Shown here: in pieces, positions 23,516-31,947 of the stretch
Layout: each line of letters opens with the position of its first letter
Numbering within the stretch: position 1 is the stretch's first letter
Assembly: GCA_000961695.1 (NCBI GenBank)
Contig: LADW01000014.1
Span: 1-41,705 of the forward strand
Source of the DNA: Hyphomonadaceae bacterium BRH_c29
GTDB lineage: Bacteria > Pseudomonadota > Alphaproteobacteria > Caulobacterales > Hyphomonadaceae
Length of the DNA stretch: 41,705 nucleotides
Reading direction: 5' to 3'
The notes under the pieces: model-generated
Databases searched by the model: none
What the model was told of the DNA's origin: nothing
Seen by the model: only the letters and a program-made list of their open reading frames with translations
Position numbers and translations under genes: made by a program

Positions 23516-24808
23516 ATGCACAAGACGCTGATGAAACTCGCTGCCGGCGTGGCGCTGACCGCCATGATCGCTGGCACCGCCGCGGCGCAGGAAGCCGTCA
23601 TCCACGCTGGCTACCTGTTGGCCAAGCCCGGTGAAGGCTATCTGCAGAAGCAGACGGTCATCGTAAAGGACGGCCGTATCGTGTCGGTTGAGGCAGGCTA
23701 CAAGCCCGGCCCGAAGGGCGTGCCGGTGATTGATCTGCGTAACGCCTATGTGTTGCCGGGCCTGATCGACAGCCATGTCCATATCACCAGCGAGAGCGGT
23801 CCGGACCAGCGGATCAAGGAATTCGAGGAAACGACTGTCGACCAGGCGTTTGACGGCGCGGGCTATGCCTACAAGACGCTGCTGGCGGGCTTCACCACCG
23901 TGCAGGATGTTGGTGGGTCCAACGACGCCGTGTTCGGTCTGCGTGATGCCATCGACAAGGGGGTTGTGCCGGGGCCGCGTATGCGGGCGGCGGGGCAGGC
24001 GATCTCTGTCACCGGCGGGCATGGTGACGTCAACGGCTACGCGCCGGACGTGATGGCGCTTTTCACGGGCACGAACATCTGCAACGGCGCGGACGATTGC
24101 CGCCGGGCTGTACGCCAGCAGGTGAAAGAAGGCGCCGATGTCATCAAGATCACTGCGACAGGCGGTGTTCTGTCTAACACGAAAGCCGGACTGGAGCAGC
24201 AATTCACCGATGAGGAACTGGTCGCCATTGTCGAAGCGGCGCACTCCATGGGGCGTCAGGTGACCGCGCACGCGCACGGCAAGGCCGGCATCGAGTCCGC
24301 CTTGCGCGCGGGCATCGATTCCATCGAACACGGCACCTATACGGACGACGAGACCATCGCCCTGTTCAAGGAACACAACGCCACGCTGGTGCCGACCATT
24401 CTGGCGGGGGCCACCGTGACGGGCTGGGTGAATGAGCCCTGGCTGCCGGCGCCGAGCCGCGCAAAGGCCGCCATTGTCGGTCCTCTGATGCAGGACATGC
24501 TGCGCCGGGCACGTGAGGGCGGCGTGAATGTCGCTTTCGGCACCGATACCGGCGTTTCGAAGCATGGCGACAATGCGCAGGAATTCGCCCTCATGGTCGG
24601 CGCAGGCTTCACCCCGGAAGAGGCGATCCGCTCGGCCACCGTGACGGCGTCCGAACATGTCGAAATGGGTGCCGACATCGGCACGATTGAAGCCGGTAAA
24701 TATGCCGACATCATCGCGGTGAACGGCAATCCGCTGAAGGATGTGACGGAACTGGAAGACGTCGACTTCGTGATGAAGGGCGGCGTGGTCTACAAGGGCG
24801 GCAAGTAG
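23516..24808 (+). CDS. Secreted amidohydrolase-family protein
   Basis: The 430-aa precursor has a signal peptide (MHKTLMKLAAGVALTAMIAG then TAAA, likely cleaved before Gln25), so it acts in the periplasm or outside. Metal and catalytic motifs are HVH at 87-89 (PGLIDSHVHI), Lys in DVIKITATGGV, His in VTAHAHGKAG and SIEHGTYTD, and Asp in AFGTDTGVSKHG. The C-terminal ADIGTIEAGKYADIIAVNGNP is the usual amidohydrolase end. A GTG at 23507 is in frame, but GAAGG at 23503-23507 better serves ATG 23516. Relatives hydrolyse cyclic amides, dipeptides or lactones; the substrate is open. It is the last gene of the run, 15 bp after the dehydrogenase. Confidence 0.88.
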   Translation: MHKTLMKLAAGVALTAMIAGTAAAQEAVIHAGYLLAKPGEGYLQKQTVIVKDGRIVSVEAGYKPGPKGVPVIDLRNAYVLPGLIDSHVHITSESGPDQRIKEFEETTVDQAFDGAGYAYKTLLAGFTTVQDVGGSNDAVFGLRDAIDKGVVPGPRMRAAGQAISVTGGHGDVNGYAPDVMALFTGTNICNGADDCRRAVRQQVKEGADVIKITATGGVLSNTKAGLEQQFTDEELVAIVEAAHSMGRQVTAHAHGKAGIESALRAGIDSIEHGTYTDDETIALFKEHNATLVPTILAGATVTGWVNEPWLPAPSRAKAAIVGPLMQDMLRRAREGGVNVAFGTDTGVSKHGDNAQEFALMVGAGFTPEEAIRSATVTASEHVEMGADIGTIEAGKYADIIAVNGNPLKDVTELEDVDFVMKGGVVYKGGK

Positions 24809-24825
24809 GCCAAACCCTCCGGCAA

Positions 24826-24865
24826 GCCCCGCCTGGCGCAAAACAGCGTTTTGACAAGGCGGGGC
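24826..24865 (+). terminator. Nested hairpin after the seven-gene run
   Basis: GCCCCGCCT (24826-24834) pairs with AGGCGGGGC (24857-24865), and inside it AAAAC-AGC-GTTTT forms a second stem. The structure follows the amidohydrolase stop by 17 bases. The usual T-run is missing, so termination is plausible but not certain. Confidence 0.45.
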
Positions 24866-24961
24866 GTTCGCCGGATGCTAAGCAGTGGTTCGGGCCAAAT
24901 CGGCCCGGATCATGCAAGGGACGGTCAGAAAGATACGTCCTGAAGGCACAAGGAAAGACTC

Positions 24962-25843
24962 ATGGCTCTGGCAACGCGTATGGTTACCGGCGCTGCGGCC
25001 GCGCTCACATTGGCCGCCTGTTCGGCGCAGGATAGCGCGTCCGGCGTGCAGACAGCGCAGACGACGGCGGGCGTCGAGGATGCGGATTGCATCCCGATTG
25101 CTGACGGCACGTATCAGATCCGCAATGGCAAAATCCTCGTGATGAAGGCGGGTGCGTCCCAGCCTGAAGCGGTTCCGGCGACGGATGTGCCCGGTCAGCC
25201 TGTTGGCTGGGCGGCCATGCTGGAGCAGGGCTTTGCCAGCTCCGGCTATACCTGGATGGGCTTGCAGGTGCGCGACGGCGTGGCGGCTGTGACCGGCACT
25301 GCGCCGGGGTTCGCAGCTCGCGATGTCAGCTTCCTGGCTGCCAAAGCCGCCATCAACGGCGATGCTGAAGGCGCGGAAAAAGTCGACCTGATCGTCAATG
25401 CGATGGCTGTTGAGGGACGTGAAGAGACACTCGGCGGCCAGGGCCTGGCGCGCCTGATGAACGGAAACCTTACCGCTTCGGCTTGTCAGGATGCCTTCAA
25501 TCAGACTCTCAGCGTCGATGATATTGATTTCCCGGTGAACACGGCTGTGCTGAGCGCGGCGGAACTGCCGGTGGCGGATACGCTGACGGGCATTGCGCGG
25601 CTTTGCGGCGCCTACAAGATCGAGATTGGCGAGCATACGGACACGCGCGGTTCTGACAGCTACAATCTCCAGCTCTCGCGTCAGCGCGCGGATGCGATCC
25701 GCGACTACATGATCGAACGCGGTGTGTCCGAAGATGTGCTGAAAGCGGTCGGCTATGGCGAGGCCCAACCGATCGACAACGGTACGTCCGCCGAGGCTCG
25801 GGCCCGTAATGAACGTACGGAAATCAAGGTTTCCACGCGCTAG
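24962..25843 (+). CDS. OmpA-family lipoprotein
   Basis: The 293-aa precursor has a lipoprotein signal ending in LAAC (Cys20), so it is probably anchored in the outer membrane. The C-terminal OmpA/MotB-type peptidoglycan-binding domain spans about residues 190-293. Key residues are GEHTDTRGSDSYNLQLSRQR (diaminopimelate contact region with Asp and Arg), ADAIRDYMIERGV, and ARARNERTEIKV. A central region (CIPIADGTYQIRNG, AEGAEKVDLIVNAM) may be a BON-like domain (VTGTAPGFAARDV); this is tentative. It links outer membrane and cell wall. It follows a hairpin and is probably its own transcription unit. The first ATG 24962 is chosen; ATG 24980 is possible. Confidence 0.85.
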   Translation: MALATRMVTGAAAALTLAACSAQDSASGVQTAQTTAGVEDADCIPIADGTYQIRNGKILVMKAGASQPEAVPATDVPGQPVGWAAMLEQGFASSGYTWMGLQVRDGVAAVTGTAPGFAARDVSFLAAKAAINGDAEGAEKVDLIVNAMAVEGREETLGGQGLARLMNGNLTASACQDAFNQTLSVDDIDFPVNTAVLSAAELPVADTLTGIARLCGAYKIEIGEHTDTRGSDSYNLQLSRQRADAIRDYMIERGVSEDVLKAVGYGEAQPIDNGTSAEARARNERTEIKVSTR

Positions 25844-26060
25844 TCAGAAGAACGGCGCGAAAGTATTTCGCATTCGGTTCATTGACTGTTCATGGAAACA
25901 AGGCCATGTGCGCCCTGTCGCAGTGCCAAATCAGGCGCATGGGCTAGGCAGCGTGAAACGTGCAGCGGATTTTTCCGCCGCGACCGGCCAACCCCTTTAG
26001 GCATAATCAATGCCGTTGCTCCAGTTCGCGCGGGGCTCCACACAACAAAACCCCCAAGGC

Positions 26061-26088
26061 GGGCAGCGCGCAGGCATGCCGCGCGCCC
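26061..26088 (+). promoter_or_regulatory. Strong 5' leader hairpin upstream of DEAD-box helicase
   Basis: GGGC-A-GCGCG pairs with CGCGC-GCCC across the loop CAGGCATGC, leaving one bulged A. The hairpin ends 20 bases before the helicase ATG and is followed by GTTTG. Position and strength suggest a structured leader. DEAD-box helicase genes are often regulated by temperature or by their own product, so a cold-responsive or autoregulatory element is possible (inference). Confidence 0.4.
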
Positions 26089-26108
26089 GTTTGAACGAAA
26101 GTAACTAC

Positions 26109-27521
26109 ATGACCAAGTTTTCTGACCTGAACCTGAATCCGCTCCTTATGCGAGCCATTGCTGAGGAAGGCTATGACACGCCGACCCCGATTCAGGCACA
26201 GGCCATCCCCCTGCTGATGGAAGACAAAGATCTCCTCGGCATCGCCCAGACAGGCACCGGCAAGACGGCCGCGTTCGCCCTGCCGACCCTCGATTTCCTT
26301 CTGGAATTCCCACAGAAGCGCCGCGCACGGAGCGCCCGCGTTCTGGTTCTGGCGCCGACGCGTGAGCTGGCCGGCCAAATCGCCGACAGCTTCCGCACCT
26401 ATTCCCGCTACATGGATTGCAACGTGCAGACCGTGTTTGGCGGCGTGAACATCAACGCTCAGCGTCGCTCGCTGCAGGGCGGCGCCGACATCCTCGTGGC
26501 CACGCCTGGCCGCCTGCTGGACCTTGTGGGCCAGAAGGCTGTCACCCTCGGTGACGTGGAAGTCCTGATCCTCGACGAAGCCGACCAGATGCTGGACATG
26601 GGCTTCATCCATGACCTGAAGAAGATTGTCGTGCAGGTGCCGAAAGATCGCCAGACGCTGCTCTTCTCGGCCACGATGCCGAAGCTGATCTCTGATCTGG
26701 CCCAGCAATTCCTGGACAAGCCGGTGCGCGTGTCGGTGACGCCGCCATCGACCACTGCCGAGCGCGTGGACCAGGGGCTGTATCACGTCTCCAACAATGA
26801 CAAGCTGGAACTGCTGTTCGATGTCCTGAACAATCCGGAAATCGACCGCGCGCTTGTCTTTACCCGGACTAAGCACGGGGCCGACAAGGTTGTGCGCAAG
26901 CTGCTGGCCAAAGGCCTCAGCGCCGGCGCAATCCATGGCAACAAGTCCCAGCCGCAGCGCCAGAAGGCGCTCGACGCCTTCAAGAACGGCAATTGCAAAG
27001 TGCTGGTCGCAACCGACATCGCTGCACGCGGTATCGATATTGACGGCATCAGCCATGTCGTGAACTTCGAAGTGCCGAACGTTCCGGAACAATATGTCCA
27101 CCGCATCGGCCGTACGGCTCGCGCTGGCCGGACCGGCCTTGCCGTGTCGTTCGTCGCGGAAGATGAGCGCTACTATCTGCGCGACATCGAGAAGACGATC
27201 GGTATGGAAATCGACGTTCTGCCGAAGCCAGCAAACACGACGGTTGACCTTCTGCCGTTGCCTGACCCGAACGAGCGCCTGTTCAAGCCGAAAGGCCCGG
27301 CACGTGGCACCGGCGGTGGCGGTCGCAGTGGCGGCGGCAATGGTGGCGGTCAGCGTCGTCCGCAGCAAGGCGCTTCATCCTCGCGTCCGCAAGGCAAGAA
27401 GCCCCATGCCGCAGGCAAGAGCACCGGCAGCGATGGCGGCGGCAAAAGCGGCGGGAAATCCCGTGGCGGTCGCGGCAATGGCGGCAACAAGCAACGCAGC
27501 CTGCAAGGTGCGCGCGGCTAA
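26109..27521 (+). CDS. DEAD-box ATP-dependent RNA helicase (RhlE-like)
   Basis: The 470-aa protein shows the full helicase set: Q motif (FSDLNLNPLLMRAI.. PTPIQ), AQTGTGKT at 46-53, PTRELA at 83-88, TPGR, DEAD at 156-159, SAT at 187-189, and HRIGRTAR at 331-338. It unwinds or remodels structured RNA, as in ribosome assembly or cold adaptation. The C-terminus (from about residue 395) is a low-complexity Gly/Ser/Lys/Arg tail (GTGGGGRSGGGNGGG...), typical of RNA-binding extensions. The start at 26109 (MTKFSDLNLNP) is the family start; the upstream in-frame codons form a structured leader. The TAA stop overlaps the convergent acyl-CoA hydrolase stop. Confidence 0.93.
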   Translation: MTKFSDLNLNPLLMRAIAEEGYDTPTPIQAQAIPLLMEDKDLLGIAQTGTGKTAAFALPTLDFLLEFPQKRRARSARVLVLAPTRELAGQIADSFRTYSRYMDCNVQTVFGGVNINAQRRSLQGGADILVATPGRLLDLVGQKAVTLGDVEVLILDEADQMLDMGFIHDLKKIVVQVPKDRQTLLFSATMPKLISDLAQQFLDKPVRVSVTPPSTTAERVDQGLYHVSNNDKLELLFDVLNNPEIDRALVFTRTKHGADKVVRKLLAKGLSAGAIHGNKSQPQRQKALDAFKNGNCKVLVATDIAARGIDIDGISHVVNFEVPNVPEQYVHRIGRTARAGRTGLAVSFVAEDERYYLRDIEKTIGMEIDVLPKPANTTVDLLPLPDPNERLFKPKGPARGTGGGGRSGGGNGGGQRRPQQGASSSRPQGKKPHAAGKSTGSDGGGKSGGKSRGGRGNGGNKQRSLQGARG

Positions 27522-28777
27522 AGGCTGGCGCGCAGCTTCGCCCAGTCATTGGCGAGCTGATCCCGAAATTCCGGCGCGGCGACGGCAATAAGCCGTTCGG
27601 CGCGCTGGTCGAGATCGGCCTCGCCAAGGTCTGCCACGCCATATTCGGTGACGACATAGCCGGCTTCCGAGCGGGCGAGCGTCACCGATGGCACGGCGAG
27701 TTGAACCACAATACGCGAGACGGTGCCCCGGCGCGCTGTGGCGGGCAGGGCAATGATGCTTCGTCCGCCTGCAGAGAGCTGGGCACCCCGCACGAAATTG
27801 CCAAGGCCGCCCGATGAGGCGACCTGACGCCCGTTCACCCATTCCGAATTCACTTGTCCGAACAGGTCGACCTCCACGCCGCCATTGATGGCCGCAAGAC
27901 GTGGGATGGCCGCAAGGACGGGCACGGAATGCGTGACGCTGACGGGCTGGAAATTGAACCGGGCATCCTTGCCGGTGGCTTCGTACAGCGCAGGCGTGCC
28001 GATGGCGGTGCCGGTCAGGATCGCGCCGGGCGCGTCGCTGATTGCACCGGACTCCATCACTGTCAGTAGCGCATCCGTCACCATGCCGGTGTGGATCCGC
28101 ATATTGCGATGGTGCGCGGCGGCCGCCATCGCGATCTGCTGCACGCTGCCAATCCCGGACTGGATCGTGAAACCGTCGCCCAGAAGGTTGGCGGCATTTA
28201 CAGCGATTGCTGTTGCCTCATCCGACAGAGGTGGATCCGTCAGAGTGATCAAAGGCGAAGTGTCTTCAAGGATATCCGTAAACGCCGACAGCGGCAGGCG
28301 CGGGGCACTGGCCGGCGCTGGCATGTCTGGCCGGATGATCGCGACGAGGCGCATGCCTTTCCGGCTGGTCAGAGCGGGCGACATATCCGTACCAAGACTG
28401 AGGGAAACCTCACCTTTCTTATCGGGCGCAGAGACGGGCACGAAGGCTGCATCGAGCGGCACGGTCTTCAGCCACTCATACGCCGCCGAATAGTGCAGGG
28501 GCCTGAGGCTGAACCGGCCTGCCTCGAAGCTCGCGCGATGATCGCCATAGAGGAACGTGCACTCGGCGCGCGCATTCGGGTGAAGGTCCGCCCAGGCCGT
28601 GCAATTGATGCCGGGCAGCCAGTTGCCGATGAAGGTTGCGCCGTCAGCCAGGTCTGGCGCCGCGCGGATGGCGTCAGCCAGGAAGACAGGCTCTGCCGGA
28701 CCGCCCGGAATATAGTAGCGCGGCGTGCCGCCAGCGGCGTCGCGTAATTCGCGGAGAAGGTCTGCTGCCGCCTTCAA
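27518..28777 (-). CDS. Acetyl-CoA hydrolase/transferase family protein
   Basis: The 419-aa protein belongs to the Cat1/acetyl-CoA hydrolase family, which moves CoA between acyl groups or hydrolyses the thioester. The CoA-binding glycine loop GIGSVQQIAM, and the segment INGGVEVDLFGQVNSEW with the catalytic Glu (Glu302 in VEVDL), are present. GNFVRGAQLSAGGRSIIALPAT matches the C-terminal domain. The start appears to be TTG at 28777 (with GAGGAAAG just upstream), because an in-frame stop lies at 28799 and no ATG fits. It lies 7 bases after the DUF2855 stop and ends the P450 operon. It probably handles acyl-CoA products of that pathway. Confidence 0.85.
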   Translation of the reverse strand: MKAAADLLRELRDAAGGTPRYYIPGGPAEPVFLADAIRAAPDLADGATFIGNWLPGINCTAWADLHPNARAECTFLYGDHRASFEAGRFSLRPLHYSAAYEWLKTVPLDAAFVPVSAPDKKGEVSLSLGTDMSPALTSRKGMRLVAIIRPDMPAPASAPRLPLSAFTDILEDTSPLITLTDPPLSDEATAIAVNAANLLGDGFTIQSGIGSVQQIAMAAAAHHRNMRIHTGMVTDALLTVMESGAISDAPGAILTGTAIGTPALYEATGKDARFNFQPVSVTHSVPVLAAIPRLAAINGGVEVDLFGQVNSEWVNGRQVASSGGLGNFVRGAQLSAGGRSIIALPATARRGTVSRIVVQLAVPSVTLARSEAGYVVTEYGVADLGEADLDQRAERLIAVAAPEFRDQLANDWAKLRASL

Positions 28778-28784
28778 ACTTTCC

Positions 28785-29855
28785 TCACGGCGTGAGGATC
28801 AGGCCCGTCGCGGGGCTGACATTCGCGTCCAGCGTTTCCTGCCAGGCGCGCGCGATGGCGTCCTGTCCCGCAGACGTCTCAGGCGTTACGAAGTTGGAGG
28901 AAGCGCGATAGAAGCTGGCGAGCGACTGGCCCAGCTTTGCATTCAGAACATCAGCGCCCAATTGCTTTGCACGCTCGGCGGCATATGTCGGGACGAAGAA
29001 GAATTCCGGTTGCGGTTCCGGCAGCTGGATCGGGGCGCGATTGCCTTCCCAGTCTGTCACGCCGATCACGAGGCTGCGCACGAGGCGGTCCTTGAGGGCG
29101 TTGTGCACATCGGCGGTCAGTGACGGGCGGCCGAGGAAATCAACGAAGGCCGTCAGGCCGCGTGCGTGCAGGCGGTCGACATCGGCATAGGTCCGCACCC
29201 GACCGTAAAGCCCGGTGGATTCCACAAAGGCCTTGTTGCCTTCGGAGGTAAGCCCCACCGTGTCGACGGTGCCGCGCTGTTTCAGGCAATGGGCGAGCGC
29301 CATGGCCGTTTTGGAGGAGGCCGACGAGATGACCACGGTTTCAGGGATCGGGTCGCCCGTCTCCATCAGCGTGTCATCGATCATCCAGCCGGTCGTGAAC
29401 AGCGGACGGAACAGCATCTGCTGCGCTTCGAAGGCGGCATCATAAGACGGGTCAGCCGCCGTGAAGATATAGGTGTTGTAGATCGGTGCGAGGCCCTGGC
29501 GGTGGGCGGCGCCGTCCATGAAGCTCGCCTTGTTTGCCTTGACGGGCTGGACATCGAAATGGTCCGATATCGGAAGATATCCATAGACGCGTTGGCCGGC
29601 CTCGACGCCTTCGGCATTTGACTCCACCACGGTCGCGAAGCCCCAGACGGGGACGCGGCCAAAGGTTGGGTCTGCGGCGGGGAAGAAGTCCCAGTATTTC
29701 ATCGCCACACCAAACGTCGCGTAGGTCACGTTATTGGCGGTCAGGGCGAAGGCCTCGACCTTCAGGCGGGCACAGCCATCGGCCAGCGGGGCGGCGGGTT
29801 GTTCAGCCCAGTGGACGTCACGCAGATCGTCGCGGCGGATGAGAAAATCGCTCAT
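28785..29855 (-). CDS. DUF2855 family protein
   Basis: The 356-aa protein matches the DUF2855 family. The N-terminus is MSDFLIRRDDLRDVHWAEQ, followed by LTANNVTYATFGVAMKYWDFFPA and PVWGFATVVES. The middle part ETVVISSASSKTAMALAHCLKQ resembles an MDR Rossmann segment without the classical GxGxxG, so the family may be a divergent quinone-oxidoreductase-like fold (inference). FFFVPTYAAERAKQLG follows. The biochemical role is not established. It overlaps the enoyl-CoA hydratase stop by ATGA and precedes the CoA-transferase gene, so it is part of the operon that begins with the SDR at 32676. Confidence 0.88.
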   Translation of the reverse strand: MSDFLIRRDDLRDVHWAEQPAAPLADGCARLKVEAFALTANNVTYATFGVAMKYWDFFPAADPTFGRVPVWGFATVVESNAEGVEAGQRVYGYLPISDHFDVQPVKANKASFMDGAAHRQGLAPIYNTYIFTAADPSYDAAFEAQQMLFRPLFTTGWMIDDTLMETGDPIPETVVISSASSKTAMALAHCLKQRGTVDTVGLTSEGNKAFVESTGLYGRVRTYADVDRLHARGLTAFVDFLGRPSLTADVHNALKDRLVRSLVIGVTDWEGNRAPIQLPEPQPEFFFVPTYAAERAKQLGADVLNAKLGQSLASFYRASSNFVTPETSAGQDAIARAWQETLDANVSPATGLILTP

Positions 29856-30610
29856 GTCTTCGCTTTCGGTGGTTTCCCCGTAAAAGCCGCGATTCGCGCC
29901 TGCATGTCAGGCCCCACGCCTTCATTATTGAGGACTTCCCATTGCAGGCCGCTGTCCATGTCGCGGGCATCGGTCGCCTCCAGCAGGCGCTTGTTGGCGG
30001 CATGGGAGAAGGCGGAGTTCTCCGTGATCTGTTTTGCCAGCTTCAGGATGGCGGCATCGAACTCAGCGTCCGGAACCACCATTTCCGTCAGGCCGATGCG
30101 GAGGGCCTCGTCGGCGCGGATCATTTCGGCGGTGAACATCAGGCGCTTCGCCGTTGCGATCCCGACCCGGCGGGGCAGGCGCTGGCTCATGCCCCAGATC
30201 GGGGTGAGTGCCCATTTGGCATGCGTGTCACCAAACCGTGCGCTTTCTGCTGCGATGATGAAGTCTGCGGCGAGCGCCACTTCCAGCGCGCCGGTATAGC
30301 AGTGGCCATGCACAGCAGCGATTACGGGCTTCGGCAGATGCTCCATCAGGCGCAGCGTTTCCGAGTGCCAGCCGCGTGACGGCACGGCTTCACCCTCGGC
30401 TATGTCGCCAAGGTCGTGTCCGGCAGAGAAGCATTTGCCCGCGCCGCGCAGGACGACACAGCCAATGCTGTCATCCTTGTAGAGGTCAGACACATGCGCC
30501 CGCAATTCGCGGAACATGGCCACCGTCAGCGAGTTCAGCTTGTCCGGCCGGTTCAGGGTGAGGATGGCGCAGCCATCATGGTCCTCACGAGTGACGAGCG
30601 GCTCACTCAT
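29852..30610 (-). CDS. Enoyl-CoA hydratase/isomerase (crotonase) family protein
   Basis: The 252-aa crotonase-fold protein shows ILTLNRPDKLNSLT, the oxyanion-hole region GKCFSAGHDLGDI, and HGHCYTGALEVALAADFIIA with Glu in the GALE position. The second catalytic Glu expected near FGDTHAKWALTPIWG is not visible in the standard place, so it may be an isomerase or hydrolase rather than a hydratase. The start ATG 30610 (MSEPLVTREDHDG) overlaps the P450 stop (ATGA). It acts on acyl-CoA in the cytosol, most likely after P450 and SDR oxidation of a side chain. Confidence 0.88.
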   Translation of the reverse strand: MSEPLVTREDHDGCAILTLNRPDKLNSLTVAMFRELRAHVSDLYKDDSIGCVVLRGAGKCFSAGHDLGDIAEGEAVPSRGWHSETLRLMEHLPKPVIAAVHGHCYTGALEVALAADFIIAAESARFGDTHAKWALTPIWGMSQRLPRRVGIATAKRLMFTAEMIRADEALRIGLTEMVVPDAEFDAAILKLAKQITENSAFSHAANKRLLEATDARDMDSGLQWEVLNNEGVGPDMQARIAAFTGKPPKAKT

Positions 30611-31938
30611 TTGCCGAGATCCACCATCAGGCTGGAAATAGCATGCACGAAATTGTTCGGCGCAATGGTCTGCTCGCCCGTCCATTTCACGTCCGGAAAG
30701 CGGGACAGGATCTGGCGGTAGGCGGACTCGAGCTGCATGTTGGCGACACGCTGGCCGAGGCAGACGTGCGGACCGTGACCGAAGGAGAGGTGCTCCTTCG
30801 CATTCTCGCGCGTGATGTCGAACCGGTGCGGGTCCGGGAATTTGGACGGATCGCGGTTGGCGGCGGGATAGTACATCACCACCTTGTCACCTTCAGCCAG
30901 CGGTTGGTCACCTAGCTCGGTGTCTACGGTCACCGTGCGTCGCATATAGGTCACCGGTGTGACCATACGGATGGCCTCGTGAACGAAGTTCGGGAACAGG
31001 TCGTCACTGGCCTGCAGCTTCGCCTTCTGGTCCGGGAACTCGGCCAGCAGGCGCATCGTGCCGGACAGCGAATTGCGCGTCGTGTCATTGCCGGCGAACA
31101 CGATCAGCAGCCAGGACCCGTCGAGGAATTCCGGACTGAGCGGCTTGCCGTCGATTTCGACATTCGCAATGGCCGACAGCAGGTCTTCCTTCGGTGCCTT
31201 GCGCCGCTCGGCCAGCAGATGGCGGCCATATTCAAACATGTTCTGGATTTCCTGCATGAACGCCATGATCTGTTCTGGCGTCACATTGCCGAGGCCTTCC
31301 TGCTGGGCCTGGTATTGCGAGGTTTCCAGGAAGTGCATCCAGTGCACCAGCTTCGGCCGGTCGGCGGCAGGCACGCCGAGGATTTCGCACAGGGTGAACA
31401 GGGGCAGTTCGGCGGAGAACATCTCCACCATGTCCACGACCGGGCCCTGCTTCTCCATCGCGTCCAGCAGTTCGGTGACATAAGCATCGACGCGCTTGCG
31501 CAGTTCCGCCACGAAGCCGGGACGGAAGAAGTGCATGTGCTCCATGCGCAGCGGCGTGTGATAGGGCCGGTCGAGATTGATCAGGCTGTTCAGGCTGGAG
31601 GAATGCAGCAGCGGATGGCGCGGCTGGTCCGGCAGGCCGTAGGTCATCAGGATGCCGCCGCGCTGGGACGAATACGTCGCCGGATCCAGCTCAACCTGCT
31701 TCACCAGGTCGTAGGAGGTCACGGCCCAGAAGCCGGCGCCTGCCTTTTCCGGATGCCACATGACCGGGGCCTTCTCGCGCATCAGGGCAAAGGCCTCGTG
31801 CGTGTAGCCTCCATGATTGGAGAAGACTTCCGGGTCTGTCAGGTCGACCGGCGGGGTAAGATCGAACACCGGCTTACGTGTTGGCGCCTGGGGTGGGGTT
31901 TCGACCTGGTAGGTGTCGGTAACATTCTGGAGGGGCAT
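30607..31938 (-). CDS. Cytochrome P450
   Basis: The 443-aa soluble bacterial P450 has the I-helix oxygen-activation motif FAGNDTTRNS, the K-helix EAIR (ExxR), and the haem-binding loop FGHGPHVCLG with Cys393. These features and the MRRTVTVDTELGDQPLAEGDKVVMYYPAANRDP region are like CYP124/125/142-type enzymes that act on lipids or steroid side chains; the subfamily is inference. It needs a ferredoxin and reductase, neither of which is encoded nearby. It starts at ATG 31938, nine bases after the SDR stop, and its stop overlaps the crotonase start (ATGA). Confidence 0.95.
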   Translation of the reverse strand: MPLQNVTDTYQVETPPQAPTRKPVFDLTPPVDLTDPEVFSNHGGYTHEAFALMREKAPVMWHPEKAGAGFWAVTSYDLVKQVELDPATYSSQRGGILMTYGLPDQPRHPLLHSSSLNSLINLDRPYHTPLRMEHMHFFRPGFVAELRKRVDAYVTELLDAMEKQGPVVDMVEMFSAELPLFTLCEILGVPAADRPKLVHWMHFLETSQYQAQQEGLGNVTPEQIMAFMQEIQNMFEYGRHLLAERRKAPKEDLLSAIANVEIDGKPLSPEFLDGSWLLIVFAGNDTTRNSLSGTMRLLAEFPDQKAKLQASDDLFPNFVHEAIRMVTPVTYMRRTVTVDTELGDQPLAEGDKVVMYYPAANRDPSKFPDPHRFDITRENAKEHLSFGHGPHVCLGQRVANMQLESAYRQILSRFPDVKWTGEQTIAPNNFVHAISSLMVDLGK

Positions 31939-31947
31939 GGTGTGGCC

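Noticed and set aside
22169..24841. 890-codon open frame on the minus strand
   Set aside because: It is antisense to the dehydrogenase and amidohydrolase, which have complete family motifs. Its composition is the His/Arg/Gln-rich type expected from a shadow frame in high-GC DNA.
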